This document shows, in pieces, positions 34,412 through 43,001 of a stretch of DNA of 64,000 nt. A program made the position numbers and the translations under genes. The first letter of the stretch is position 1, and the number at the start of each line of letters is the position of its first letter. The stretch is from assembly GCF_003568865.1 (NCBI RefSeq), contig NZ_CP031116.1:62001-126000 (forward strand), read 5' to 3'. This DNA comes from Rubrobacter indicoceani (GTDB lineage Bacteria > Actinomycetota > Rubrobacteria > Rubrobacterales > Rubrobacteraceae). The notes beneath the pieces were generated by a model. It saw only the letters and a program-made list of their open reading frames with translations. It was not told where the DNA came from and did no database searches.

Positions 34412-35245
34412 ATGCCATACACAACGGTGGGGCAGGACAACGGCACCCCGGTAGAGTTGTATTACGAGGATCAGGGATCGGGTCGTCCGGTGGTTCTGAT
34501 ACACGGCTGGCCGCTTTCGGGGCGTTCGTGGGAGGCTCAGGTTCCGGCTCTTGTCGAGGCCGGGTACCGGGTTATCGCTTATGACCGGCGTGGTTTCGGC
34601 AAGTCTTCGCAGCCGTGGGGCGGCTACGACTACGACACGTTCACACAGGACCTCGACGCGCTTCTGAACCACCTCGACGTTCAGAACGCCACGCTTGTCG
34701 GGTTCTCTATGGGTGGCGGCGAGGTTGTCCGCTACATCGGGCGCGGTTCGGCGCGGGTTGCGCAGGCGGTGCTCGCCGCGGCGGTTCCTCCGTACCTGTA
34801 CAAGAGCGACGACAACCCGGACGGCGGCCTCGACGACGCGACCATCGAACAGTTCGAGAGCGCCGTGAAGACCGACCGCCTTGCGTTTCTCGAGAGCTTC
34901 ACGACCAACTTCTTCGCTGCGGGCGAGAAGACCGACCTCGTCAGCGAGGATCAGCGGCTCTACGCCAAGCAGATAGCGGCCTTCGCCTCGCCGAAGGGTA
35001 CGCTCGACTGCATCGCGGCCTTTGGACGCACCGACTTCCGCGACGACGTCTCAAGGATAAGCGTCCCGACGCTCGTTATTCATGGCGACTCGGACGCCGT
35101 CGTCCCGTTCGAGGTCAGCGGCAAGCGCTCGCACGAAGCCATCGAGGGGAGCGAACTCGTCGTTATCGAGGGCGGCCCGCACGGCGTCAACGCCTCCCAC
35201 CCCGAAGAGTTCAACAAGGCTCTTATAGAGTTCCTCGGCAAGTAA
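34412..35245 (+). CDS. alpha/beta hydrolase (non-haem chloroperoxidase type)
   Basis: The 277-residue protein has HGWPLSGRSW (oxyanion hole), the nucleophile S99 in GFSMGGG, the catalytic Asp region (VIHGDSDAVVP) and His (GGPHGVNASHP). It closely matches the bromoperoxidase/chloroperoxidase and esterase group. It would hydrolyse an ester or, with peroxide, form peracids. ATG 34412 follows GAGGAG. It is divergent from the aldo/keto reductase and ends at a bidirectional terminator. It is not a convincing PcaD although a pca cluster lies nearby. Confidence 0.9.
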   Translation: MPYTTVGQDNGTPVELYYEDQGSGRPVVLIHGWPLSGRSWEAQVPALVEAGYRVIAYDRRGFGKSSQPWGGYDYDTFTQDLDALLNHLDVQNATLVGFSMGGGEVVRYIGRGSARVAQAVLAAAVPPYLYKSDDNPDGGLDDATIEQFESAVKTDRLAFLESFTTNFFAAGEKTDLVSEDQRLYAKQIAAFASPKGTLDCIAAFGRTDFRDDVSRISVPTLVIHGDSDAVVPFEVSGKRSHEAIEGSELVVIEGGPHGVNASHPEEFNKALIEFLGK

Positions 35246-35270
35246 AGCCGGAGAAATCTGACGCAATACC

Positions 35271-35315
35271 AGCCCGGCGGGCGCGGGTGTGATCCCCGCG
35301 CCCGCCGGGCTTTTT
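35271..35315. terminator. bidirectional terminator with 17-bp stem
   Basis: A perfect 17-bp inverted repeat, 35271-35287 with 35295-35311, has a 7-base loop (TGTGATC) and is followed by TTTT on the plus strand. On the minus strand the stem is followed by GGTATTGC with no long T run. It separates the hydrolase from the convergent LacI gene. Confidence 0.92.
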
Positions 35316-35335
35316 CGCGCTCTCTTTTCCCATTC

Positions 35336-36475
35336 TCAGCGCGGTTTCGCCGTCGAGTCGCGGACAACGAGGCGGGTGGGGAGAAGAAGGTCGTCTTCGG
35401 CAAGGTTGTCTTTAGCAGGGTCGTCCTCGCCGGTTTTCGCATCCCTGTCGAGCCGGGCTATAAGCCTGCGCCCGGCCATGAGTCCTTTTTCGGCGTGGGG
35501 CTGGTGAAGGGTCGTAAGGGTGGGGGTGGTGAGTTCGGCGGCGGGCACATCGTCGAAGCCGATGACCGAGAGGTCCTCGGGGAGGGAGAGGCCGAGGTCT
35601 TCGGCGGCCTCCATAGCCCCGAAGGCGAGCTGGTCAGAGAGGGCGATCATCGCGGTCGGCGGTCCCGAGGCCGAGAGCAGCCCGACCGCGGCGGCCTTGC
35701 CCTGATCCAGGGTGCTCTCCGAGCACTCGTAGACGACCACGTCCCCCCACGACAGCCCGGCCTCCTCCATAACCGCCGATATGCCTCCGAGCCGCTCCCG
35801 GCTCGGGCGGACGGTCGCGCTCTTCTGGCGCGCCGGCCCCGCCGGGCCGCTTCTTGCGTCCAGCGCAAGCCTCGTTGCGATAACCGCAATGCGCTCGTGT
35901 CCGAGTTCCAGCAGGTGCTCCGCCGCGAGCCTCCCGGCCTCCACGTCGTCCACGCTCACCGACGGCACACCGACGACGACGGGTTGATCCACAACGACCA
36001 CCGGCAGCCGCCGCTCCATCACCGCCGCTACAAGCGGGTCGTCGGAGGCCATGCTGTGTATCAGGACGCCGTCTATCGCCGCGCTCCTGACCATCGCCTC
36101 GTCCCCCCCGACCGCCGATACCCCCGGCAACATGACAAGCCCGAGCCCCGCCCCCTCGATGGCCTCCGAGAAACCCTCAAGAAACTGCATCGCCGCCGGG
36201 TCGGCGAAAACATAGGAGAGCCGGTCCCCGAACAGCACCCCGACCGCATCGGACCTCCTGCGCCGAAGGCTCCTCCCGAGCGGGTCCGGCCCCGCATAAC
36301 CCATCTCCCGAGCCACCTCGAAGACCCGCTCCCGAAGCTTCTTCGAGAGCTGATCCGGCCGGTTGTAAGCGTTCGATACCGTTGACGGCGATACCCCGAG
36401 AACCCGAGCCACATCCTTTACCGTGACCCGCAGACCGGAACCCGACCCTGCCCCGTAATATGAACTTTTTCGCAT
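35336..36475 (-). CDS. LacI family transcriptional regulator
   Basis: The 379-residue regulator has the N-terminal helix-turn-helix and hinge (VTVKDVARVLGVSPSTVSNAYNRPDQLS, residues 18-44 approximately) and a periplasmic-binding-protein-like ligand domain (VGVLFGDRLSYVFADP, VVVDQPVVVGVPSVSVDDVEAGRLAAEHLLELGH, IGFDDVPAAELTTPTLTTLHQP). It diverges from an MFS gene across a 31-bp palindrome that overlaps its own upstream region. It therefore probably represses both genes in response to a small ligand. The ligand is unknown; linkage to pca genes is suggestive only. A TTGGAGG site precedes ATG 36475. Confidence 0.92.
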   Translation of the reverse strand: MRKSSYYGAGSGSGLRVTVKDVARVLGVSPSTVSNAYNRPDQLSKKLRERVFEVAREMGYAGPDPLGRSLRRRRSDAVGVLFGDRLSYVFADPAAMQFLEGFSEAIEGAGLGLVMLPGVSAVGGDEAMVRSAAIDGVLIHSMASDDPLVAAVMERRLPVVVVDQPVVVGVPSVSVDDVEAGRLAAEHLLELGHERIAVIATRLALDARSGPAGPARQKSATVRPSRERLGGISAVMEEAGLSWGDVVVYECSESTLDQGKAAAVGLLSASGPPTAMIALSDQLAFGAMEAAEDLGLSLPEDLSVIGFDDVPAAELTTPTLTTLHQPHAEKGLMAGRRLIARLDRDAKTGEDDPAKDNLAEDDLLLPTRLVVRDSTAKPR

Positions 36476-36520
36476 TTTTCCTCCAACCGCCTTTGACTCC
36501 CGGATTCTACGTGATAACTT

Positions 36521-36551
36521 ACTGCATCGTTACAGACTGTAACGATGCAGT
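36521..36551. promoter_or_regulatory. perfect 31-bp palindromic operator (lacI-MFS)
   Basis: ACTGCATCGTTACAG (36521-36535) is mirrored exactly by CTGTAACGATGCAGT (36537-36551) around one central A. It stands 46 bases from the LacI start and 52 bases from the MFS start. On the plus strand a possible -35 TTGACT (36493-36498) and AT-rich -10 region come just before it, so binding would block MFS transcription. On the minus strand it overlaps the expected -35 region of lacI, with TAGAAT as the -10. Confidence 0.85.
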
Positions 36552-36602
36552 AGAAAAGTGAACTAGAAGAAGCTCCGACAAGAGTTTGAGGGGAGGTTGG
36601 TT

Positions 36603-37805
36603 ATGGATCAACCGAATATAAACGCGGTGAGGCGGGCGGTTACGGCCCTTTTTTTTGTAAACGGGATGGCGACGGCGACGTGGTTTGTGAGGATACCGGC
36701 GGTCAAGTCGAGGCTGGATATATCGGCGGGGGAGTTGAGCCTTGCGCTGCTTGCGGTCGCCCTCGGGTCAATCGTGATGATGCTCTTTGCGAGCGGTCTC
36801 GTGGAGCGGTTCGGGGCCGGCAGGAACCTGATCGCCGGCTCCGGGTTTCTGGCGGTCGGGCTGTCGTCTCTGGGTCTGTCTCCGAGCCTCTTTGCGCTGT
36901 GCGGGGCGGGGGTTCTGCTCGGGGTCGGCAACGGTTTGATGAACGTCGCGCTCAACGCGCGGGCGTCGGAGATCCAGGCCGAGTACGGGCGGGCGATAAT
37001 GCCTTCGTTTCACGCGTGGCTGAGCCTCGGCGGTTTTGTCGCGGCGACCATCGGCGGCCTCGTGGCGGCGGGCGGCGTCCCGGCCTCCGCACACCTGACG
37101 GCGACGGCGGCGGGCCTTGTGCTCTTCGGGGCCATCTTCTACCGCGTGCTGTTCCGGGATGCGAAGGCAGCGGTGATGTCCAAGAGGATCCGGACCTACC
37201 TGCTGATCGAGGAGGATTCCGGCGTCAGGCGGTTCGCGATGCCGGGTCCTCTCGTCGTTCTGCTCGGCCTCGTCGGGTTCTCGGTGCTCTTCGGTGAGGG
37301 TGCGATGGCCGACTGGAGCGCCGTATACCTGAGGAGCCTCGGAACGACGGAGGCCGTCGCGGCGGCGGGGTTCGCGCTCTTCTCCCTCACGATGGCCATG
37401 GGGCGACTCACCGGGGGCTGGCTCACAAACCGGCTCGGTCAGGCCACCATGATCCGGGCCGGGGGTACGCTCGGGGCCGTCGGGCTCTCCCTCGGCCTTA
37501 TCGGCGGCACCCCGACGCTTGCGCTCGTCGGGTTTACGATAGTGGGGCTCGGCTTCTCGACGGTCTTCCCGCTTGTCCTGAGCGCGGCGGGGGAGGCGAG
37601 CCGCGTCCCCTCGCGGGCCATCGCCTTTGTCTCCGTCTGCGGCTACGGCGGGCTGCTGCTCGGCCCGGCGGCGATCGGCCTCCTTGCGGAGCTGACCGCT
37701 ATCCGGCTCGCCCTTGTAACCGTTGTAGCCCTGAGCATCTTTGTCGCCGCAGCCGGTGGCCTCGTCGCCGCCCGCAAGCCCGAACCAGCCCTTGATTCGG
37801 CCTGA
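36603..37805 (+). CDS. MFS transporter
   Basis: The 400-residue protein has twelve hydrophobic segments with a central cytoplasmic loop (RDAKAAVMSKRIRTYLLIEEDSG) and MFS loop motifs such as LVERFGAGRNLIAGS and GWLTNRLGQATMIRAGG. It resembles the YbjJ/FucP-like inner-membrane MFS proteins. The substrate is unknown; control by the divergent LacI protein suggests a sugar or organic acid. ATG 36603 has GGGGAGG six bases upstream; TTG 36597 is an alternative. The pca genes follow after a gap of about 105 bases. Confidence 0.88.
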   Translation: MDQPNINAVRRAVTALFFVNGMATATWFVRIPAVKSRLDISAGELSLALLAVALGSIVMMLFASGLVERFGAGRNLIAGSGFLAVGLSSLGLSPSLFALCGAGVLLGVGNGLMNVALNARASEIQAEYGRAIMPSFHAWLSLGGFVAATIGGLVAAGGVPASAHLTATAAGLVLFGAIFYRVLFRDAKAAVMSKRIRTYLLIEEDSGVRRFAMPGPLVVLLGLVGFSVLFGEGAMADWSAVYLRSLGTTEAVAAAGFALFSLTMAMGRLTGGWLTNRLGQATMIRAGGTLGAVGLSLGLIGGTPTLALVGFTIVGLGFSTVFPLVLSAAGEASRVPSRAIAFVSVCGYGGLLLGPAAIGLLAELTAIRLALVTVVALSIFVAAAGGLVAARKPEPALDSA

Positions 37806-37911
37806 GGAACCCCCGGGTTTGTGCGGCCCGGTTGTATTGGACGTATCGGGTGCGGGGTCTCATAATCCGGTCTGCAGAAAATCTTGCGGGCGTCGGGGGA
37901 AAGGAGAGTTC

Positions 37912-38652
37912 GTGGCGCAAAACCACACCGGGAAAAACCACACCGGGAGCACCGGGAACTGCAAAGCTCCCGGCAGAACAGACCAGCCCGGTCCATACCT
38001 GTACGAGGACTACGCCTCGACGCGCCTGCGGGCTCCGAAAGAGCCGCTTATCATGCTCCCGAGGACGCTATCTGACGAGGGTGGTCCGGCGCACGGGCGC
38101 GGGCCTTTCGGGGCTCTGGATCACGACCTCACCCGCCAGCACGCGGGCGAGCCGCTCGGGGAGAGGATCATCGTAACGGGCCGCGTCCTTGACGGGGACG
38201 GTCGTCCCCTCAGGGGCGGTCTCGTCGAAGTCTGGCAGGCAAACGCCGCCGGGAGATACTCGCACGCCGAAGACTGCCACCCGGCCCCGCTCGACCCGAA
38301 CTTCAGCGGGGCGGGGCGGTGCGTGACCGACGGCGAGGGGAGATACCGGTTCGTGACCGTCAAGCCCGGCGCGTACCCGTGGAAAAACCACCACAACGCC
38401 TGGCGTCCGGCTCACATCCACTTCTCGCTCTTCGGACCGTCCTTCAGGACGCGGCTGATCACCCAGATGTACTTCCCCGGCGACCCGCTCTTTGAGTACG
38501 ACCCCATCTTCCGGTCAGTTAGGGACGAAAAAGCCCGGCGGCGCCTGATCTCGACCCTCGACCTCGACGTTACCGAGCCCGGACGGGCGCTCGGTTACCG
38601 CTTCGACATCGTTCTGGGGGGTAGGAACGCCACCCCGAAAGACCAGCACTGA
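37912..38652 (+). CDS. pcaH: protocatechuate 3,4-dioxygenase beta subunit
   Basis: The 246-residue product is an intradiol ring-cleavage dioxygenase subunit with all iron ligands. Y116 and Y155 (GRYSH and GAYPW) and H168, H170 (AHIHF) have the same 39- and 13-residue spacing as Y408/Y447/H460/H462 of the Pseudomonas enzyme, and R165 corresponds to R457. It opens protocatechuate to 3-carboxy-cis,cis-muconate in the beta-ketoadipate pathway, with PcaG. GTG 37912 follows AAAGGAGA. The N terminus contains a short duplicated GKNHTG motif. Confidence 0.95.
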   Translation: MAQNHTGKNHTGSTGNCKAPGRTDQPGPYLYEDYASTRLRAPKEPLIMLPRTLSDEGGPAHGRGPFGALDHDLTRQHAGEPLGERIIVTGRVLDGDGRPLRGGLVEVWQANAAGRYSHAEDCHPAPLDPNFSGAGRCVTDGEGRYRFVTVKPGAYPWKNHHNAWRPAHIHFSLFGPSFRTRLITQMYFPGDPLFEYDPIFRSVRDEKARRRLISTLDLDVTEPGRALGYRFDIVLGGRNATPKDQH

Positions 38653-39200
38653 TGCCCGGGGCAACGCCCGAGGCGACGCCGTCGCAGACGATAGGCCCGT
38701 TCTTCCACGACGCGCTTCTTGATCGCGACCTCTCAGAGCTTGCAGCCCCGGACCACCCGGGCACCGTAAGGATATCCGGCGGCGTCTACGACGGGGCGGG
38801 GGAGGCGGTAACGGACGCGATGGTCGAGGTCTGGCAGGCCGACCCGGCCGGGCGGTTCGACAGCGCCGGTTTCACCGGGTTCGGGCGCTCCGGCACCCGG
38901 GACGGGGAGTTCGCTTTCGTAACCCTCAAGCCCGGTCCGGCGCCGGGCGAGAGGCCCGGCGAGGTGCAGGCCCCGCACCTGAGCGTCTCCATCTTCGCCC
39001 GGGGGCTTCTCGACCGGGTCGTGACCCGCATCTACTTCCCCGACGAAGAGGCCCGAAACGCCTCTGACCCGGTGCTCTCGGCTATCGAGGATGCCCGGCT
39101 CAGGGAGACGCTCGTCGCAAAACGGTCGGAGGACGGCCTGCGCTTCGACGTGCATCTGCAGGGTCCGGACCAGACCGCCTTCTTCGGATTCCGGTGGTAG
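38652..39200 (+). CDS. pcaG: protocatechuate 3,4-dioxygenase alpha subunit
   Basis: The 182-residue subunit has the characteristic N terminus (TPSQTIGPFFHDALL), GGVYDGAGEAVTDAMVEVWQAD, and a C-terminal region with APHLSVSIFARGLLDRVVTRIYFPDE. It lacks the iron ligands of the beta subunit, as expected. It forms the (alpha-beta) dioxygenase with PcaH. ATG 38652 overlaps the pcaH stop by one base, giving equal synthesis of the two subunits. Confidence 0.95.
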   Translation: MPGATPEATPSQTIGPFFHDALLDRDLSELAAPDHPGTVRISGGVYDGAGEAVTDAMVEVWQADPAGRFDSAGFTGFGRSGTRDGEFAFVTLKPGPAPGERPGEVQAPHLSVSIFARGLLDRVVTRIYFPDEEARNASDPVLSAIEDARLRETLVAKRSEDGLRFDVHLQGPDQTAFFGFRW

Positions 39201-39305
39201 GGTCGGGAGAAGAAAACCGTATCGAAGCATTTGCAGCGTTCACCAGGCACCCGAGAACAGGAGCATCGGATTGAAAAAGTGGGAAACCCCGGGAGAGGCG
39301 GGGGG

Positions 39306-40172
39306 TTGAAGTCCGCCGGGATCACGACGCTCACGGAAGCGGTCGGAGAGCTCGTAAAAAATGGAGACGAGGTCGCGCTCGAAGGGTTCACACACCTTAT
39401 CCCGACGGCGGCGGCGCATGAGATCATCCGCCAGAGAAAGCGCGACCTGACCCTTGTCCGCATGACGCCGGACCTGATCTACGACCAGATGATAGGCTCG
39501 GGCTGCGCCCGAAAGCTTGTTTTTTCCTGGGGCGGGAACCCGGGCGTCGGCTCCCTCCACCGCTTCCGCGAAGCGGTCGAGAAAGACTACCCGCACGCCC
39601 TGGAGATCGAAGAACACTCCCACGCCGGGATGGCGAACCGCTACGTCGCCGGGGCGTCTGGGCTGCCGTTCGCCGTTCTGCGAGGTTACGTCGGCACCGA
39701 CCTGCCGAAGGTTACGCGGACCATCGCCCCCGTAACCTGCCCGTTCACCGGGGAGAGGCTCATGGCCGTCCCCGCGCTCAACCCGGATGTCGCGATCGTC
39801 CACGCCCAGCAGGCCGACGCCTCGGGGAACGTCCACCTCTGGGGGATCACGGGCATCCAGAAGGAGGCGGTCATGTCCGCAAAGCGGGCCATCGTAACGG
39901 TCGAGGAGGTAGTGGAATCCTTTGAGCCGCGACCGTTCGGCATCGTCCTTCCCTCCGTGGTCGTTGACGCGGTCTGCGAGGTTCCGAAGGGCGCCCACCC
40001 CTCCTACGCCCACGGCTACTACAACCGCGACAACGCCTTCTACGAGGCGTGGGACCCCGTCGGACGCGACCGGCAGAGGTTCTCCAGCTGGATGCAGAGA
40101 TACGTCCACAGCACAAAAGACTACGCCGAATACCTGGATCTCATCGCCTCCGAAGGGCAGGTTCGGACATGA
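39306..40172 (+). CDS. pcaI: 3-oxoadipate CoA-transferase-like subunit A
   Basis: The 288-residue protein is a family I CoA-transferase alpha subunit: LTEAVGELVKNGDEVALEGF (CoA-site start), the GFTHLIPTAAAHEIIRQ segment, and NPDVAIVHAQQADASGNVHLWG. It is longer than typical PcaI (about 230 residues) and close in type to the GctA/CatI-like and glutaconate CoA-transferase subunits. In this pca context transfer of CoA from succinyl-CoA to 3-oxoadipate is the best guess. TTG 39306 follows GAGGCGGGG. The last base pairs overlap subunit B. Confidence 0.82.
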   Translation: MKSAGITTLTEAVGELVKNGDEVALEGFTHLIPTAAAHEIIRQRKRDLTLVRMTPDLIYDQMIGSGCARKLVFSWGGNPGVGSLHRFREAVEKDYPHALEIEEHSHAGMANRYVAGASGLPFAVLRGYVGTDLPKVTRTIAPVTCPFTGERLMAVPALNPDVAIVHAQQADASGNVHLWGITGIQKEAVMSAKRAIVTVEEVVESFEPRPFGIVLPSVVVDAVCEVPKGAHPSYAHGYYNRDNAFYEAWDPVGRDRQRFSSWMQRYVHSTKDYAEYLDLIASEGQVRT

Positions 40173-40963
40173 ACCGGGACAGAAGCTACACCCCGGAGGA
40201 CGAGTACACCCCGGACGAGATGATGGCGGTCGCCGCTTCAAGGGAGATTTCGGACGGGGTCGTGTGCTTTGTCGGGATCGGTCTGCCGAGCGAGGCGGCG
40301 AACCTGGCGAGGCTGACGCACGCGCCGGGGGCTACCCTGATCTACGAATCCGGCACCGTCGGCGCGAAGCCTGCGGTTCTGCCGCTATCTATCGGGGACG
40401 GGGAACTCGCCGAGCATGCCGACTCCGTTGTAAGCGTCCCGGAGATCTTCAACTACTGGCTGCAGGCCGGACGCGTGGACGTGGGCTTTCTCGGGGCGGC
40501 TCAGATAGACCGCTACGCCAACCTCAACAGCACCGTTATCGGCGACGACTACGGACACCCGAAGGTCCGGCTCCCCGGCGCGGGCGGCGCGCCCGAGATC
40601 GCCGCCTCGGCCCACGAGGTTATCGTGATGCTCCGTCAGTCGCCGCGCTCTTTTGTCGGGCAGCTCGGTTTCGTGACCTCCGTCGGCCACGCCGCGGGCG
40701 GCGACTCCCGACAGAAGCTCGGCTACCCCGGTGGCGGCCCGGGCGTCGTAATCACGGACCGGGGGGTTCTCCGCCCCGACCCGGATACAAAGGAGCTCAC
40801 CCTTGTCGCCCTCCACCCCGGTGTTACGCTGGACAAAGCAAAAGAGGCCACGGGCTGGAACCTCGCGGTAGCAGACGACCTTCAAAGAACAAGGCCGCCG
40901 ACGGAGACCGAGCTTTCGGTTCTGCGCGACCTCCGCAGACGCACCGGAGCCCGAAACGGATAA
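40169..40963 (+). CDS. pcaJ: 3-oxoadipate CoA-transferase-like subunit B
   Basis: The 264-residue beta subunit has SREISDGVVCFVGIGLPSEAANLA and the catalytic glutamate region LIYESGTVGAKP (the ESG motif of family I CoA transferases). A GFVTSVGHAAGGDSRQKLGY loop and VITDRGVLRPDPDTKELTLVALHPGV follow. ATG 40169 overlaps the subunit A stop (ATGA). It lies 42 bases before the thiolase gene, which fits the last two steps of the beta-ketoadipate pathway. Confidence 0.88.
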   Translation: MNRDRSYTPEDEYTPDEMMAVAASREISDGVVCFVGIGLPSEAANLARLTHAPGATLIYESGTVGAKPAVLPLSIGDGELAEHADSVVSVPEIFNYWLQAGRVDVGFLGAAQIDRYANLNSTVIGDDYGHPKVRLPGAGGAPEIAASAHEVIVMLRQSPRSFVGQLGFVTSVGHAAGGDSRQKLGYPGGGPGVVITDRGVLRPDPDTKELTLVALHPGVTLDKAKEATGWNLAVADDLQRTRPPTETELSVLRDLRRRTGARNG

Positions 40964-41005
40964 TCGCCTGAACCCCGGGCAAACATCATGGAACAGGGAG
41001 GGAAC

Positions 41006-42226
41006 ATGCCGTACAGCAGCGTAACGGAAGCCTGGATCGTCGAGGCCGTCAGAACCCCGGTCGGCAGGCACGGCGGCGCCCTCGCCTCCGTCCGCCCCGA
41101 CGACCTCGGCGCGATGGTCCTCGAAGAGCTGATGTCCCGCGCCGGAATAGACCGCTCCGAGGTCGAGGACGTCTATTTCGGCTGCACGAACGGCGTCGGG
41201 GAGGACTCGCGCAACGTCGCCCGCATGTCCGCCCTGCTCGCGGGCTTCCCCGAGAAGGTCTCCGGCGTCACGGTGAACCGGCTGTGCGGCTCGGGGCTTC
41301 AGGCCGTCTCCGACGCCTCGCGCGCCCTGATGCTCGGCGAGGCCGAGGTCTATGTGGCGGGCGGCGTGGAGACCATGAGCCGCGCCCCCTGGGCGATGCC
41401 CAAGCCGGAGAGAGGCTACCCGGTCGGGGCTTTCAAGGCCGAGGACACCGCCCTCGGCTGGCGGTTCGTCAACCCGAAGATGGAGGCGATGGGCCACACG
41501 GACTCCCTCGGTCAGACCGCCGAGAACCTCGCCGAAGAGATGAACCTAACCCGCGAAGAACAGGACGAGTTCGCCCTCCGCAGCCACGAAAAAGCCGTCG
41601 CTGCCACAAAGTCCGGCAGGCTGAAGTCCCGGATAGTCCCCGTCAAGGTCAACTCCGGAAAGACCGAGACCACAGTTGAATCCGACGAGGGACCGCGCCC
41701 GGACTCCACGATGGAGAAGCTCTCAAAGCTGCGCCCGGCCTTCAGAAAGGGCGGCTCGGTGACCGCCGGAAACTCCAGCCCCCTGAACGACGGGGCCGCT
41801 GCGCTCCTGATCGTCTCAAAAGGCTACGCCGAGAGAAACGGCCTCGCCCCGCTTGCAAGGATAAAGAGCCTTGCGGTCGCCGGGGTCCCGCCGAGAACGA
41901 TGGGCATCGGCCCGGTCCCGGCGACCGCAAAGGCCCTCGACCGGGCCGGGCTCACCCTTGACGACATAGGCCTTATCGAGTTGAACGAGGCCTTCGCCGC
42001 CCAGTCGCTCGCCGTTCTCCGGGAGTGGGGGGTAGACCCCGCAGACAGACGCCTGAACCCGAACGGCGGGGCCATCGCTATAGGCCACCCCCTCGGGTGC
42101 TCCGGAGCGCGCATCCTGACAGACCTCCTGCACGAGATGAAGCTCCGCGAAGACGTGCGCTACGGCCTCGCAACCATGTGCATCGGGGTTGGACAGGGTA
42201 TCTCCGTGATCGTCGAAAAAGCGTAA
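41006..42226 (+). CDS. pcaF: thiolase, probable 3-oxoadipyl-CoA thiolase
   Basis: The 406-residue thiolase has the nucleophile C94 ([12 protein letters not shown]), the [12 protein letters not shown] loop, H361 ([10 protein letters not shown]) and the general-base C392 (TMCIGVGQG). It should cleave 3-oxoadipyl-CoA to succinyl-CoA and acetyl-CoA, given its place after the CoA-transferase genes. Acetyl-CoA acetyltransferase activity cannot be excluded from sequence. ATG 41006 follows AGGGAGGG. It is the last gene before the plasmid origin. Confidence 0.9.
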   Translation: MPYSSVTEAWIVEAVRTPVGRHGGALASVRPDDLGAMVLEELMSRAGIDRSEVEDVYFGCTNGVGEDSRNVARMSALLAGFPEKVSGVTVNRLCGSGLQAVSDASRALMLGEAEVYVAGGVETMSRAPWAMPKPERGYPVGAFKAEDTALGWRFVNPKMEAMGHTDSLGQTAENLAEEMNLTREEQDEFALRSHEKAVAATKSGRLKSRIVPVKVNSGKTETTVESDEGPRPDSTMEKLSKLRPAFRKGGSVTAGNSSPLNDGAAALLIVSKGYAERNGLAPLARIKSLAVAGVPPRTMGIGPVPATAKALDRAGLTLDDIGLIELNEAFAAQSLAVLREWGVDPADRRLNPNGGAIAIGHPLGCSGARILTDLLHEMKLREDVRYGLATMCIGVGQGISVIVEKA

Positions 42227-42272
42227 CCTCCCCTCCGTTTCCTCCCGAACGCCCGACCGCAACCCCGACCGT

Positions 42273-42316
42273 ACTATCGGGCTTTGGGGGAAGAACTATC
42301 GGGCTTCGGGGGAAGC
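42273..42316 (+). repeat. outlying iteron pair of the replication origin
   Basis: Two copies of the ACTATCGGGCT iteron type begin at 42273 and 42295, exactly 22 bases apart, 47 bases after the thiolase stop. Their tails are TTGGGGGAAG and TCGGGGGAAG. They lie about 550 bases from the main array. Confidence 0.85.
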
Positions 42317-42371
42317 CTGACCGGCACAGCCCCCGAAAACCCGACCTTCCAGAACCCCCGCTCTCTCACTG

Positions 42372-42393
42372 ACTATCGGGCTTTGAGGGAAAT
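42372..42393 (+). repeat. single iteron
   Basis: ACTATCGGGCTTTGAGGGAA begins at 42372. It is the same 22-base unit as in the main array, in the same orientation. Confidence 0.8.
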
Positions 42394-42772
42394 TTCCTTA
42401 ACGCTCCAGTGAAAAACACCGGCTCCCCCCGATACAGCTGCACCCCCCGCGCCAACCGCGGCATAAAAACCTTCTGCCCTGTACCCTTACCCAGCACCTG
42501 AGACACTACATAACCCTCTACTCAAGGTTTACTTCGGGCTTTACCCGGGATCCCCAGAAGGCAAATCGCCATTCCAGTCGGATTTTCCGGCTTTGCTTCG
42601 GTCTTCCAGACCGCCTTGTTCTCCTGCAAGGCGCTGCTTTTCGGCCGTCTCTCCACCGCCCGGCCTTTGCCCCCGAAGCCCTTGATGCGTCTCTACCTGT
42701 GCTCGAGGTTCATTCTTTTCCACAAAGACCGGTCTCGGGGGCTCTGGAGCTTGCAACTGCTTGCTATCGGGC
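42394..42772. other. non-coding interior of the origin region
   Basis: No supported gene lies in these 379 bases. A 71-codon minus-strand frame (42541-42756) has an unlikely composition and no ribosome site. The stretch is slightly less GC-rich than its surroundings and contains a DnaA-box-like site. It probably forms part of the replication origin or a former gene. Confidence 0.5.
42716..42724 (+). promoter_or_regulatory. DnaA box-like site in the origin
   Basis: TTTTCCACA fits the relaxed TTWTNCACA DnaA consensus. It lies about 150 bases before the main iteron array, where a host DnaA site is expected in many iteron plasmids. Confidence 0.55.
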
Positions 42773-42794
42773 TTTGAGGGAAGCTTACTATGCC
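42773..42794 (+). repeat. single iteron
   Basis: GCTATCGGGCTTTGAGGGAA begins at 42773 and differs from its fellows only in the first base. Same orientation as the others. Confidence 0.8.
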
Positions 42795-42869
42795 AGATCC
42801 GGGTCCTGGCGCCGCGTGCGGGTCCGGTCTGGGTCAGGTGAGGGTCGTTGACCGTCCGGACTTTGCAGG

Positions 42870-43001
42870 ACTATCGGGCTCCGGGGGAAGGACTATCGGG
42901 CTCCGGGGGAAGGACTATCGGGCTCCGGGGGAAGGACTATCGGGCTCCGGGGGAAGGACTATCGGGCTTTGAGGGAAATGGTATCGGGCTCCCAGGGAAG
43001 T
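42870..43001 (+). repeat. main iteron array, six tandem 22-bp repeats (oriV)
   Basis: Copies begin at 42870, 42892, 42914, 42936, 42958 and 42980, a perfect 22-base phase of two helical turns. The first four are identical (ACTATCGGGCTCCGGGGGAA), the fifth reads TTTGAGGGAA and the sixth starts GGTATCGGGCTCCCAGGGAA. The repeats lie on one face of the helix, as expected for binding sites of a Rep protein. An AT-rich tract and the rep gene follow directly. Confidence 0.93.

Noticed and set aside
34412-35245. Alpha/beta hydrolase as PcaD (3-oxoadipate enol-lactonase)
   Set aside because: Its sequence matches chloroperoxidase-type hydrolases better, and it is separated from pca genes by the lacI-MFS pair and a strong terminator.
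42541-42756. Minus-strand 71-codon frame inside the origin
   Set aside because: It has no ribosome site, no domain and unlikely composition, and sits among iterons.
42870-43001. Regular direct repeats that could be read as a CRISPR array
   Set aside because: The copies follow each other with no spacers and a 22-base phase, next to an AT-rich tract and a rep gene. This is an iteron array.
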